From: Candidatus Neomarinimicrobiota bacterium
Lineage (GTDB): Bacteria; Fidelibacterota; UBA2242; B5-G15
Reading direction: 5' to 3'
NCBI GenBank assembly: GCA_017656425.1
Contig: JACDNV010000005.1
Coordinates: 122,546-186,545 of the forward strand
Length of the DNA stretch: 64,000 bases
Below the pieces are notes generated by a model, which did no database searches, had not been told where the DNA came from, and saw nothing but the letters and a program-made list of their open reading frames with translations. Both the position numbers and the translations under genes were made by a program. Of this stretch, positions 27,993 to 36,903 are shown one piece after another; within the stretch, counting starts at the first letter, position 1, and the number at the start of each line of letters is the position of its first letter.

Positions 27993-29245
27993 TGGAAGGT
28001 AAAGTAAAAGATGTAGGATTAGCGGATTTAGGGCGCCTGAAAATAGAATGGGCAGAAGCGCATATGCCTGTCTTAATGGCTCTGAGAAAAAAGTATGAGA
28101 AGGATAAGCCTTTGAAAGGTATGCGTATAAGCGGGTGTCTCCATGTGACGAAGGAAACAGCTGTTTTAATAAGAACTCTTGTGGCTGCTGGTGCTGAAGT
28201 TGCGTGGAGTGGATGTAATCCTTTAAGCACTCAGGATGATGTTGCTGCAGCTTTGTATGCCGATGGGATTCCTATCTGGGCATGGAGAGGCTTATCCGTT
28301 GATGAATTTTACTGGTGTATCAGACAGGTGATAAAGCAAAAGCCAACACTTACCCTTGATGACGGTGCTGACCTGATTTTTACATTGCATAGAGAATATA
28401 AAGATATTGCAAAGCAGGTTGTTGGAGGATCTGAGGAGACAACGACAGGGATTACTCGTCTGCGAGCGATGGCTGATGATGGAGCTCTACTTTATCCTGT
28501 AGTAGCGGTAAACGACGCAGAAACAAAGTGGGATTTTGATAACGTATATGGTACTGGACAGTCAACTATTGATGGTATATTAAGATCAACAAATATTTTA
28601 TTTGCAGGAAAACAGGTGGTAGTATCTGGATATGGGCACTGTGGAAAAGGTGTTGCAATAAGAGCAAAAGGAATGGGTGCTAATGTTATAGTAACAGAAG
28701 TCAAACCAACAGCTGCTTTGAAGGCTACCCTTGATGGATTTAGAGTAATGCCCATGGATGAAGCCTGCACTATTGGCGATGTATTCATAACGGCTACAGG
28801 AATGAAAGATGTAATCGTTGGTAGACATTTTGAAAAAATGAAGGATGGTGCTATTGTTTGTAATACAGGGCATTATAACTGTGAGTTGAATCTTGATGAT
28901 CTGGAAAAAATGACGGTTGAGAAGAAAGAAATGAGATCAAATTGTGTATTGCGTGTATTAAAAAATGGTAAAAAAGTCTTTGTATTGGGTGAAGGAAGGC
29001 TCATAAATCTGGTAGGAGCGGAAGGACATCCATCAGAGGTTATGGATATGTCCTTTGCAAATCAGTTTTTATCAATGATTTACCTTTCGAAAAATGGAGA
29101 CAAACTTGAAAACAAAGTTTATCGTGTCCCTGATGAGCAGGATCAGGAAATAGCAAGGTTGAAACTTGAGACAATGGGAATTAAAATAGATAGCCTGACA
29201 GAAGAGCAAATGAAGTACAAGACCAATTATCAGGAAGGGACATAG
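27992..29245 (+). CDS. ahcY: Adenosylhomocysteinase (SAH hydrolase)
   Basis: NAD-dependent hydrolase splitting S-adenosylhomocysteine into adenosine and homocysteine. Landmarks are SGCLHVTKETAVLIRTL, SGCNPLSTQDDVAAAL, GGSEETTTGITRL, the NAD site VVSGYGHCGKGVA, NTGHYNCELN and the C-terminal DEQDQEIARLKLETMGI. At 417 residues it lacks the long insert of the eukaryote and proteobacterial type and resembles the archaeal/thermophile short form. It is coupled to metK, giving the methyl-cycle pair, while mtnP is upstream. Confidence 0.96.
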   Translation: MEGKVKDVGLADLGRLKIEWAEAHMPVLMALRKKYEKDKPLKGMRISGCLHVTKETAVLIRTLVAAGAEVAWSGCNPLSTQDDVAAALYADGIPIWAWRGLSVDEFYWCIRQVIKQKPTLTLDDGADLIFTLHREYKDIAKQVVGGSEETTTGITRLRAMADDGALLYPVVAVNDAETKWDFDNVYGTGQSTIDGILRSTNILFAGKQVVVSGYGHCGKGVAIRAKGMGANVIVTEVKPTAALKATLDGFRVMPMDEACTIGDVFITATGMKDVIVGRHFEKMKDGAIVCNTGHYNCELNLDDLEKMTVEKKEMRSNCVLRVLKNGKKVFVLGEGRLINLVGAEGHPSEVMDMSFANQFLSMIYLSKNGDKLENKVYRVPDEQDQEIARLKLETMGIKIDSLTEEQMKYKTNYQEGT

Positions 29246-29261
29246 CAAAATATAAAAGTTT

Positions 29262-30821
29262 GTGAAAAAATTTTTTACCAAAAATATAATAATCTTCATT
29301 TTGTTCATTTGTGTCACTCTTTATTATTGCGAATTTAAACTGCCACCTGAACCATCTTTGCCGTCATCATGGGAAATAAGGGCACTTTTCCCCTTTTATG
29401 AAAATTCATATAACCTTAAAGAATTACTTAAAGATGATGACATAATTGCTGATACATCCGGGATATTACACTATAGTAAAATCATTCCAGCGACTGTAAG
29501 CGACTTCCCCGATAGCTTCTGGATAATGAATACATATGGAATAAATGAGGGATTTTCTACTGATCAGGCAGTTCAAATTGAAGATGGTAGCTATGTTATA
29601 ATGCGCCGTATACCAATATATTTTGATACATCAAAGGTTTTTATCAAAGAAGGGATACTATCCAATAATAGCGATTTTAATCATATAATGATACATTTTA
29701 CTAGTTCTAATCCTGCACCAGAAACGTTATTCATAGCTGTATTTTCGTCTAACATTCATAACGTTGATCGAAATGAAACCTTAGCAAATATGGCTATACC
29801 ACCCGGGACGACAGAAGATAGCATGTTTGTCGATTTAAGAAATGATACAGTTTTTAATGTTGTCGACGCTGATACAGTGAATTCGCTCTTACTTGAGATT
29901 GTATTAAATTTTAGAAGTGTGGAATTAATTAATAATTCTTATAATTTCAGTTTGTCTATTCAACCTTTACCCTTAGAGTTCAATCAGTTGACGGGAAGAG
30001 TGATCTCAAGTACGGAAGTGTCAAGTATTTCATTTGTAAATAATCCAGAAACATCGGATACAATTGACTTTAGTGATTGTATTCTGGCACTTCATTTATC
30101 AGGTAATTTTAACCAGTTTGATTTGATGAGGTTAAACCTGTTTACAGTTGAGCACGGAGAGAGAAATCATTTTTATACAAAACTTTTCACTCCATCAAGT
30201 GTTATTACTCTTGATTCGTTAGGTGTTATAAATACATTTCCAGATAGTATTGTAATGGAGTTGTTGTGTTATAGTAAGCTGAATACATACTATAGTACAA
30301 GTTCTTTAATAACACCTAATATTAATGCGGAACTAGTTATTGATATTCCTTTTAAGATTTTACTAACTGATACAATAAGAATTAATGGTGGGAAAGCAAC
30401 TGAGTTCTATATAGAAGATTCAACCACAAAAAGAAAATTGCAAAAATGTCAAAAGGGTGCAAGTCTTGAAGCAGATGTTTTTAATAATACTCCATTGGAA
30501 GGTATTGTTGGATTTATTCACACTAATTATAATTTTACCGTTTATGATAGTATAAACTTTGATAGTTTATTAGCTATTGACTCTATTTTTATTGATACCG
30601 TTGGTAGTATTATGTTTGACTCAAGTGGGGGAAAGCAGTCTGACTATTATATTAATTATGAAAAAACATCCAGATTACTATCAGATGGTGAACATTTTCT
30701 TATACCTTTTTTCGAATTTTATCCGGGTGGGGATTCCATTTTAACATTAAAGCAAGATCAGAATATTATAATAAAATCCTATATTAGATTTTATTTCGAT
30801 CCGGACAGCCTAGTAGAGTGA
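29262..30821 (+). CDS. Large predicted lipoprotein, module 1
   Basis: A 519-residue protein starting at GTG, with a hydrophobic signal and a lipidation candidate Cys23 (LYYC). The mature end has a Pro-rich linker (KLPPEPSLPSSW) and then the segment FPFYENSYNLKELLKDDDII. The remaining sequence is beta-rich and full of Asp and Ser. The same start pattern (PLPEPEVPEFNTKINIPLLEVDYKFTEL) occurs in the 728-residue lipoprotein at 32.2 kb. It is paired with the outer-membrane protein gene 13 bases downstream. No known domain recognised, and I infer a surface or periplasmic assembly role from context. Confidence 0.65.
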   Translation: MKKFFTKNIIIFILFICVTLYYCEFKLPPEPSLPSSWEIRALFPFYENSYNLKELLKDDDIIADTSGILHYSKIIPATVSDFPDSFWIMNTYGINEGFSTDQAVQIEDGSYVIMRRIPIYFDTSKVFIKEGILSNNSDFNHIMIHFTSSNPAPETLFIAVFSSNIHNVDRNETLANMAIPPGTTEDSMFVDLRNDTVFNVVDADTVNSLLLEIVLNFRSVELINNSYNFSLSIQPLPLEFNQLTGRVISSTEVSSISFVNNPETSDTIDFSDCILALHLSGNFNQFDLMRLNLFTVEHGERNHFYTKLFTPSSVITLDSLGVINTFPDSIVMELLCYSKLNTYYSTSSLITPNINAELVIDIPFKILLTDTIRINGGKATEFYIEDSTTKRKLQKCQKGASLEADVFNNTPLEGIVGFIHTNYNFTVYDSINFDSLLAIDSIFIDTVGSIMFDSSGGKQSDYYINYEKTSRLLSDGEHFLIPFFEFYPGGDSILTLKQDQNIIIKSYIRFYFDPDSLVE

Positions 30822-30834
30822 GGGAATTAAAATT

Positions 30835-32187
30835 ATGGCATTAAGATCTGTAATAGTTACATTTTTGCTCGCTATTGATCTCCTCGGTTTTTATTTACCA
30901 AATCCTGTTGCCCTTTCTATGGGAGAAGCAATGACGGCATATGCTCATGGTATAAATTGTCTTGGTTATAATCCTGCTAATCTTGCTTTAAATGAGCAGG
31001 GACACATTAATATTTTATTAGCCTCGAGTGTAAATTTTTCTTTATCAAATAATGCCTTTTCACTTGAAGATTATTCTGCTTTCGCCGGGGAAAATGCTGG
31101 AGTTACGGGGAAAAATAATCAAGGATTGATTGCTGAGCTTGTTTCTGATGAATGCTGGGAATCTTTTTCCATAATGAATATCCCTCTTTTCAAGATATCA
31201 TTTGGTAATAAAGCCATATCATCAGAGTATTTTTATTTAACGGAATATGGTTTATCGAAAGATTTTATAGAAGTTTTATTCGGTGAGATGGAAAAGGGCA
31301 GAGATTATAAATATGAAATTTCAGGGAATGAATTTATTGGGTTAAAAAATGGATTATCAATTGGGTTCCCTGTGGGAAATATTTGTCTAGGGGTATCAGT
31401 GTATTATATCCAGGGATTGGCAGGTATAAAAATAGATCCAGATAAATCTAATGGGTATATTAAAATTGATACTTCAAAATTTGTAATTAGCGGTAGCGGT
31501 AGTTTTGTACTGGATCAATATATAGGGGCTGAAGGGTTCTCATCGGACATAGGGTTGTTATTCCCGAATTTTTTTGGATGGCGGATTGGTTTAAGCATCA
31601 TAAATGTTGGTGGAATTTTGAAATTAAATGTACCAACATTTATATCAATGCGATATGGGGAGATTGCTTTAAAAAAATTAGGTGATAGTTTTAATAGAAG
31701 AAATAATGTATCTGATCTTGATTTCGATGGTTCGACATACAGTTATGAATTTATAGTTAGAGAAGTGAACGGGCAGAAAATTATTGATTCCGATAGTTCT
31801 ATTTCGGATTTTTTTGTAAGTAAAAGGGAGGTTAAAAAAAATAATACAACTCCATTAGAAAGAATACCACTAGTATTGCGATTTGGAGTATCCAATAAAT
31901 GGGAAAGATTGATCTTAAATATTGATTTAATATCTACCTTTGGGGATGGTTACTTATACAAGCAGGGGTGGCAGTTAGCATGTGGAGCGGAATTTAATAA
32001 GGTTTTGGGATTCCCCATAAGAACAGGATTAAATATTGGCGGCTATAAAGGAGTGGCATTATCGGTTGGTTCAATTGTTAAAATCGGTTTTATAAATATA
32101 GATTGGGCAATAGCATTTCACAGGGGTTTGTTTATCCATAAGATAAAAGGAATTGATTTTGGACTTAGTATTTCAATTAATAAATAG
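30835..32187 (+). CDS. DUF5723-like outer membrane beta-barrel protein, module 1
   Basis: A 450-residue barrel protein with a short signal peptide. It opens with MGEAMTAYAHGINCLGYNPANLAL, a motif shared with PorV-like and FadL-like barrels, and runs through repeated amphipathic strands to INIDWAIAFHRGLF and a final FGLSISINK. It is a clear paralogue of the protein at 34.4 kb, sharing GYNPANLA, the YIQGLAGIKIDPDKSNGYI block, RIGLSIINVGG and the NIDWAI ending. The gene sits between the two lipoprotein genes, with only 6 bases to the next one. Function unknown. Confidence 0.72.
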   Translation: MALRSVIVTFLLAIDLLGFYLPNPVALSMGEAMTAYAHGINCLGYNPANLALNEQGHINILLASSVNFSLSNNAFSLEDYSAFAGENAGVTGKNNQGLIAELVSDECWESFSIMNIPLFKISFGNKAISSEYFYLTEYGLSKDFIEVLFGEMEKGRDYKYEISGNEFIGLKNGLSIGFPVGNICLGVSVYYIQGLAGIKIDPDKSNGYIKIDTSKFVISGSGSFVLDQYIGAEGFSSDIGLLFPNFFGWRIGLSIINVGGILKLNVPTFISMRYGEIALKKLGDSFNRRNNVSDLDFDGSTYSYEFIVREVNGQKIIDSDSSISDFFVSKREVKKNNTTPLERIPLVLRFGVSNKWERLILNIDLISTFGDGYLYKQGWQLACGAEFNKVLGFPIRTGLNIGGYKGVALSVGSIVKIGFINIDWAIAFHRGLFIHKIKGIDFGLSISINK

Positions 32188-32193
32188 TACAGT

Positions 32194-34380
32194 ATGTTGA
32201 AATTGTTTAGATATCATCTTTTAATAATTGTATTAATTACTATTGCTGTTATAAAGTGTACATATGAACCGTTACCGGAGCCAGAAGTGCCTGAATTCAA
32301 TACTAAGATAAATATACCTCTTCTTGAAGTTGATTATAAGTTTACTGAACTGGTAGATCCAGAGAACAATATTCTATCAAATGTTGATAGCGATTATATA
32401 TATTTTAGATTTCAAGGCGATATCGATACCACAACTCTGACAAGAGATATATTTGTTCTTCCTGTAAATATGAGTTTTGAAATAACTCAATCATTTGAAG
32501 AGATTGACCAGAGCTACTTTAATTTAAATATATCACACACAGAGAGGTTTAGATTATCTGAAGTACTTAATGAACATCTGCCATCAGATTATAACATTGT
32601 TGTAGACTCCATTCCCAGAATGACAATGTTTGATAGTCGACAAGGGTTCAGAGTATTCGATAAATATGGGATACCTTTTTTTAAAAGGGTCGATTATGTA
32701 ACGATAGGAGATGGCGATTTATTTGTAACAATTGATAATCGACTTGGTTTAGATATTTCACCTGTTATAATACAGATTGTTGATACTCGAGGAAATGTTA
32801 TTTATAATGCCAGTCATGATATAATAGAGTCAGGAACTACAATTGAAGACGGTGAATATGGTAATCTTGCAGGAGTTAGTATTGCTGATTCTATTTATTT
32901 TATAATAGCAGCTGAGATACCAGGTACTGATGGACAACCTCATACAATCCCTGCAGGAACAGACCCGTATGCAAGTCTTTCGGTAAGTTTAAATGTAAGG
33001 GAGGTAGAGAGTGTTACTGGAATTCCAAAGCCTATAAGTTTTGATATAAGGCGGAAATTACCTAAATCAAAGAATACAGTTATTAATGCTGTACTGGCAA
33101 TGACTCAAACTAACCCACAAGATACAAATTTTTTAAAGATAACATATAACAATAATACAGATCTGAACTTATTGAATAAAGTGACTTTATTGAATTTCTA
33201 CGATGAGGATGGGGTGGTAGCTCTGGAGAATACTATTTCCGGTGGTACACAGATAATAAGTAAAAAGAGACTGGATGGTGATACATTGAGGAATCCAGAT
33301 GGTGTTTCTGTTGTCGATTCTATATTTATTAAAGCTGAATTTGATTTTTTACCAAATGCCGAGGATACATTGGTTACTATAAGAATCGGAAAAGGAGCTG
33401 GTGGATTAGGTATTAATCTTTATATATCAAATATGTTGTTAAGTGAAATTACGGGATTTTTCAATTTATATTTTGATATTCCTCCGATGACTATAAGAAA
33501 TATACCCGAAGGTCTGGATTTCGTAAAGTTTAAATATGCTTATCTATTGATTACAATATATAACCAGATTCAGACATCAACCTACCTCAATCTTGATCTG
33601 AATGGATATAAGAATGGTAATGTTGCCAAGACAATAACAGTAGAAGACACAATAACAAAGGCTACTGACGCAATCCCTGTTTCTGAGTCTATTATAAAAG
33701 TTAATGTTGCCCCGTTATTTAACTTATTGCCGGACTCGATAGAAGTAACAGGTGTTGCCTATATTCCATCAAACGATACATCAAGGCTACAAGTGGGTAA
33801 ATCTTTCTGGGGCAGTTATGAGGTAAATGTTCCATTTGTAATGAAAACAAAACCTGTTACTTTTATTCCCGTAAAATCGACCGTTCTGGAGCCTGTTGAT
33901 GAAGACACAAGACAGAGGATAAAAACTGGGCTAGTCTCAGCGGAGGTAATGTATAATGTTGAAAATGGATGTCCTTTGGCGGGGACTTTACAACTATTAT
34001 TCTCTAATTTTGATTATTTTCCTCTTGATAGTAGTGAAGAAAATCTTGACTCCGGGTATGTCTGGATTAATGATTCTCTTTTTGCAGATACTGATACTGG
34101 CTTAGTATATATATCAATCGATACACTATTTGGAGTACGACTGCCTAAAGCTGAAATTGATCAGGTAGATGGTTCGGTTAAAAATCCAGGTTTTATTTCT
34201 GAGTCGTCGGTACTTGATACAGTCAAACTATTTAGGATAATCGAAGATAAAGTTCATTACATAAGACCACGTATATTTTTAGATAGTACTTCAACATATG
34301 TTAGAGTATCTGATAGAAATATGGTCAAGATTTCATCATTACTTTCTATTACGATCAGCTCAGAAGGATTGTTAAAATAG
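32194..34380 (+). CDS. Large predicted lipoprotein, module 2
   Basis: A 728-residue protein with a hydrophobic N terminus and lipobox cysteine Cys22 (AVIKC). The following Pro-rich stretch PLPEPEVPEFNTKINIPLL matches the layout of the 519-residue lipoprotein of module 1, and the body is again beta-rich with many Asp/Ser/Thr residues, with recurring SVVDSIFIKAEF and GVAYIPSNDTS-like strands. It is seven bases after the first barrel gene and eight bases before the second, so all four genes form one transcription unit. No family assigned. Confidence 0.65.
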   Translation: MLKLFRYHLLIIVLITIAVIKCTYEPLPEPEVPEFNTKINIPLLEVDYKFTELVDPENNILSNVDSDYIYFRFQGDIDTTTLTRDIFVLPVNMSFEITQSFEEIDQSYFNLNISHTERFRLSEVLNEHLPSDYNIVVDSIPRMTMFDSRQGFRVFDKYGIPFFKRVDYVTIGDGDLFVTIDNRLGLDISPVIIQIVDTRGNVIYNASHDIIESGTTIEDGEYGNLAGVSIADSIYFIIAAEIPGTDGQPHTIPAGTDPYASLSVSLNVREVESVTGIPKPISFDIRRKLPKSKNTVINAVLAMTQTNPQDTNFLKITYNNNTDLNLLNKVTLLNFYDEDGVVALENTISGGTQIISKKRLDGDTLRNPDGVSVVDSIFIKAEFDFLPNAEDTLVTIRIGKGAGGLGINLYISNMLLSEITGFFNLYFDIPPMTIRNIPEGLDFVKFKYAYLLITIYNQIQTSTYLNLDLNGYKNGNVAKTITVEDTITKATDAIPVSESIIKVNVAPLFNLLPDSIEVTGVAYIPSNDTSRLQVGKSFWGSYEVNVPFVMKTKPVTFIPVKSTVLEPVDEDTRQRIKTGLVSAEVMYNVENGCPLAGTLQLLFSNFDYFPLDSSEENLDSGYVWINDSLFADTDTGLVYISIDTLFGVRLPKAEIDQVDGSVKNPGFISESSVLDTVKLFRIIEDKVHYIRPRIFLDSTSTYVRVSDRNMVKISSLLSITISSEGLLK

Positions 34381-34388
34381 CGAATATT

Positions 34389-35705
34389 ATGAAATACAAA
34401 CTGCTAATTCTTATCCTCTTTATAACACTTTCTATTTTATATTCCCAGACTCGCACAGATCCGAGGGAGATGGCATTATGTGGTGCCTATGCAGTTGAAT
34501 CCCGTGGGCTATTTTCCGTAGGGTATAATCCTGCTAACCTTGCAATAAGACAAGAGAAAGACAGGATTAGAATCATTGGTGGATTTGCTCTAAATATTAA
34601 TAATAATTTTTTAACAATATATCGCTATAGAAAATATAACGGGCAGGATTTTGAAGCTAATAATGGGGCATTAAAAAAGAGTTTCCTTGCTTCTTTACCA
34701 TCATCTGGATGGCGTATTTTTGCTGGATTTCACCTACCGATACCGCTTGTAAACTATTCTTCTGGTAATAAAGCTTTTACCTATGATTTGTTGTTTATAA
34801 CGGATATTGGCATTGCAAAAGATTTAATAAGAGTGTTAATTGATAGTAATCCAATAAATGAGAAACTTGATCTTACGTTAAAGGAAGAGGCAATAGGTAT
34901 TGGTCAATGGGCATTTTCCTTTGGTATCCCATTTGAAAATTTCAATATCGGGTTTTCTTTTAAATATCTTCAGGGGTTAATTTATATGGGGTTTAATCCT
35001 GATTCATCGTATGGATATTTAATTACCTATTTTACGGACGAAAAGAATTATATAGAGGGGGAAGGTTATTATCTTTTCCAGCAGACAATTGGAGGAATGG
35101 GATATAGCTTTGACTTTGGAGTTACCACTAAGCTTATAAATGGATACAGGTTTGGATTATCTATTATCAACCTGTTTGGGAGGATATACTGGAACAAAAG
35201 GGTACTCCTGAATAGCTTACTTGATACTGATGAGATACTATTAATGGATGGTAATTATTATAAGTATGAGTTTAAAATAAATGAGGCACGCTTCGGGAGA
35301 TTTTTTAGAGGTGTATCTTATGATGAGGTATTTAGTGGGAGAGGGACAGAGTTCAAAGATACTACAAAATTCGTTATGAGATACCCAGGTTTATTCAGGA
35401 TAGGATTTAGTAAGAGATTTAATGATGTTGTGATATGCTCTGATATTATAGCTGGTTTCGAGGATCGGCTTTATAGCTTTGGAAAATGGAAATGGGCTAT
35501 AGGATTTGAAATATTGAGAGCTGTTAATCGACCTGTTAGAATTGGCTTTGGTATTGGTGGAAAAGAGATGAGGGAAGTGGCAATAGGTAGTGGTTTTTAT
35601 GGTGGTCTTGTAAATATTGATTGGGCTATAGGGTTCTGCAATAGTATTGTAATAAGAAAAATGCAAGGGATAAAATTTTCTATAATGGTATATACACGAC
35701 GATAA
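34389..35705 (+). CDS. DUF5723-like outer membrane beta-barrel protein, module 2
   Basis: A 438-residue barrel with a signal peptide (ILYSQ cleavage). It starts TRTDPREMALCGAYAVESRG and has VGYNPANLAI, YLQGLIYMGFNPDSSYGYL, FRFGLSIINLFG-like and NIDWAIGFC segments matching its paralogue in module 1, consistent with duplication of a lipoprotein-barrel pair. The stop codon TAA (35703-35705) overlaps the first bases of the 201-bp repeat array, so the array abuts the gene without spacer. It is the last gene of the four-gene unit. Confidence 0.72.
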   Translation: MKYKLLILILFITLSILYSQTRTDPREMALCGAYAVESRGLFSVGYNPANLAIRQEKDRIRIIGGFALNINNNFLTIYRYRKYNGQDFEANNGALKKSFLASLPSSGWRIFAGFHLPIPLVNYSSGNKAFTYDLLFITDIGIAKDLIRVLIDSNPINEKLDLTLKEEAIGIGQWAFSFGIPFENFNIGFSFKYLQGLIYMGFNPDSSYGYLITYFTDEKNYIEGEGYYLFQQTIGGMGYSFDFGVTTKLINGYRFGLSIINLFGRIYWNKRVLLNSLLDTDEILLMDGNYYKYEFKINEARFGRFFRGVSYDEVFSGRGTEFKDTTKFVMRYPGLFRIGFSKRFNDVVICSDIIAGFEDRLYSFGKWKWAIGFEILRAVNRPVRIGFGIGGKEMREVAIGSGFYGGLVNIDWAIGFCNSIVIRKMQGIKFSIMVYTRR

Positions 35706-36897
35706 GCGCAATGTCTCAATGCAGAATGCAGAATGCAAATTGAAAAATGCAAAATCGCCTTTTGTCAGATTTGGCTTTTGTATTCAAAATGTAGACAGAA
35801 ATAAATTTGACTTTTGCACTTTGCAATCTTCATTTTGCAATTGCCGTAAGGCTATCTTGCCCTTCGGGAAATCGCCATCGGCGACTTCGTGAATACAAGA
35901 CGTTAAGCGCAAAGGCTCAATGCAGAATGCAGAATGCAAATTGAAAAATGCAAAATCGTCTTTTGTCAGATTTGGCTTTTGTATTCAGAATGTAGACAGA
36001 AATAAATTTGACTTTTGCATTTTGCAATCTTCATTTTGCAATTGCCGTAAGGCTATCTTACACTTCGGGAAATCGCATTCGGCGACTTCGTTAATACAAG
36101 ACGTTAAGCGCAATGTCTCAATGCAGAATGCAGAATGCAAATTGAAAAATGCAAAATCGTCTTTTGTCAGATTTGGCTTTTGTACTCAAAATGTATACAG
36201 AAATAAATTTGACCTTTGCACATTGCAATCTTCATTTTACAATTGCCGTAAGGCTATCTTGCCCTTTGAGAAATCGCATTCGGCGACTTCGTGAATACAA
36301 GACGTTAAGCGCAAAGGCTCAATGCAGAATGCAGAATGCAAATTGAAAAATGCAAAATCGTCTTTTGTCAGATTTGGCTTTTGTACTCAAAATGTAGACA
36401 GAAATAAATTTGACTTTTGCACTTTGCAATCTTCATTTTGCAATTGCCGTAAGGCTATCTTGCCCTTTGAGAAATCGCATTCGGCGACTTCGTGAATACA
36501 AGACGTTAAGCGCAATGTCTCAATGCAGAATGCAGAATGCAAATTGAAAAATGCAAAATCGTCTTTTGTCAGATTTGGCTTTTGTACTCAAAATGTATAC
36601 AGAAATAAATTTGACCTTTGCACATTGCAATCTTCATTTTGCAATTGCCGTAAGGCTATCTTGCCCTTCGGCGACTTCGTTAATACAAGACGATAATCGC
36701 AATGTCTCAATGCAGAATGCAGAATGCAAATTGAAAAATGCAAAATCGTCTTTTGTCAGATTTGGCTTTTGTACTCAAAATGTAGACAGAAATAAATTTG
36801 ACTTTTGCATTTTGCAATCTTCATTTTGCAATTGCCGTAAGGCTATCTTGCCCTTCGGGAAATCGCCTTCGGCGACTTCGTGAATAAAATACGATAA
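35704..36897. repeat. Six-copy 201-bp tandem repeat array with internal inverted arms
   Basis: Copies start at 35704, 35905, 36106, 36307, 36508 and 36695. Five are 201 bp, and the fifth is 187 bp because of a 14-bp deletion between two TTCGG repeats. Each copy has a left arm TGCAAATTGAAAAATGCAAAAT and, about 60 bases later, an imperfect inverse of it (18 of 22 positions), then a short perfect hairpin TCGCC-TTC-GGCGA in the copies that keep it. ACGATAA occurs at both outer ends (35699-35705, 36891-36897). The array fills the whole space between two convergent stop codons. No unique spacers, so not CRISPR. The open frames inside are by-products of the 201 = 3 x 67 period. Confidence 0.95.
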
Positions 36898-36903
36898 ATT
36901 TAT

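Noticed and set aside
35920-36883. Open frames of 65-124 codons inside the repeat array (QNAECKLKNAKSSF-type proteins)
   Set aside because: They consist only of the 201-bp unit, whose length is a multiple of three, so frames stay open. There is no ribosome-binding site or conserved protein character.
35704-36897. CRISPR array
   Set aside because: The repeats are 201 bp and contiguous with no unique spacers, and no cas genes occur in the window.
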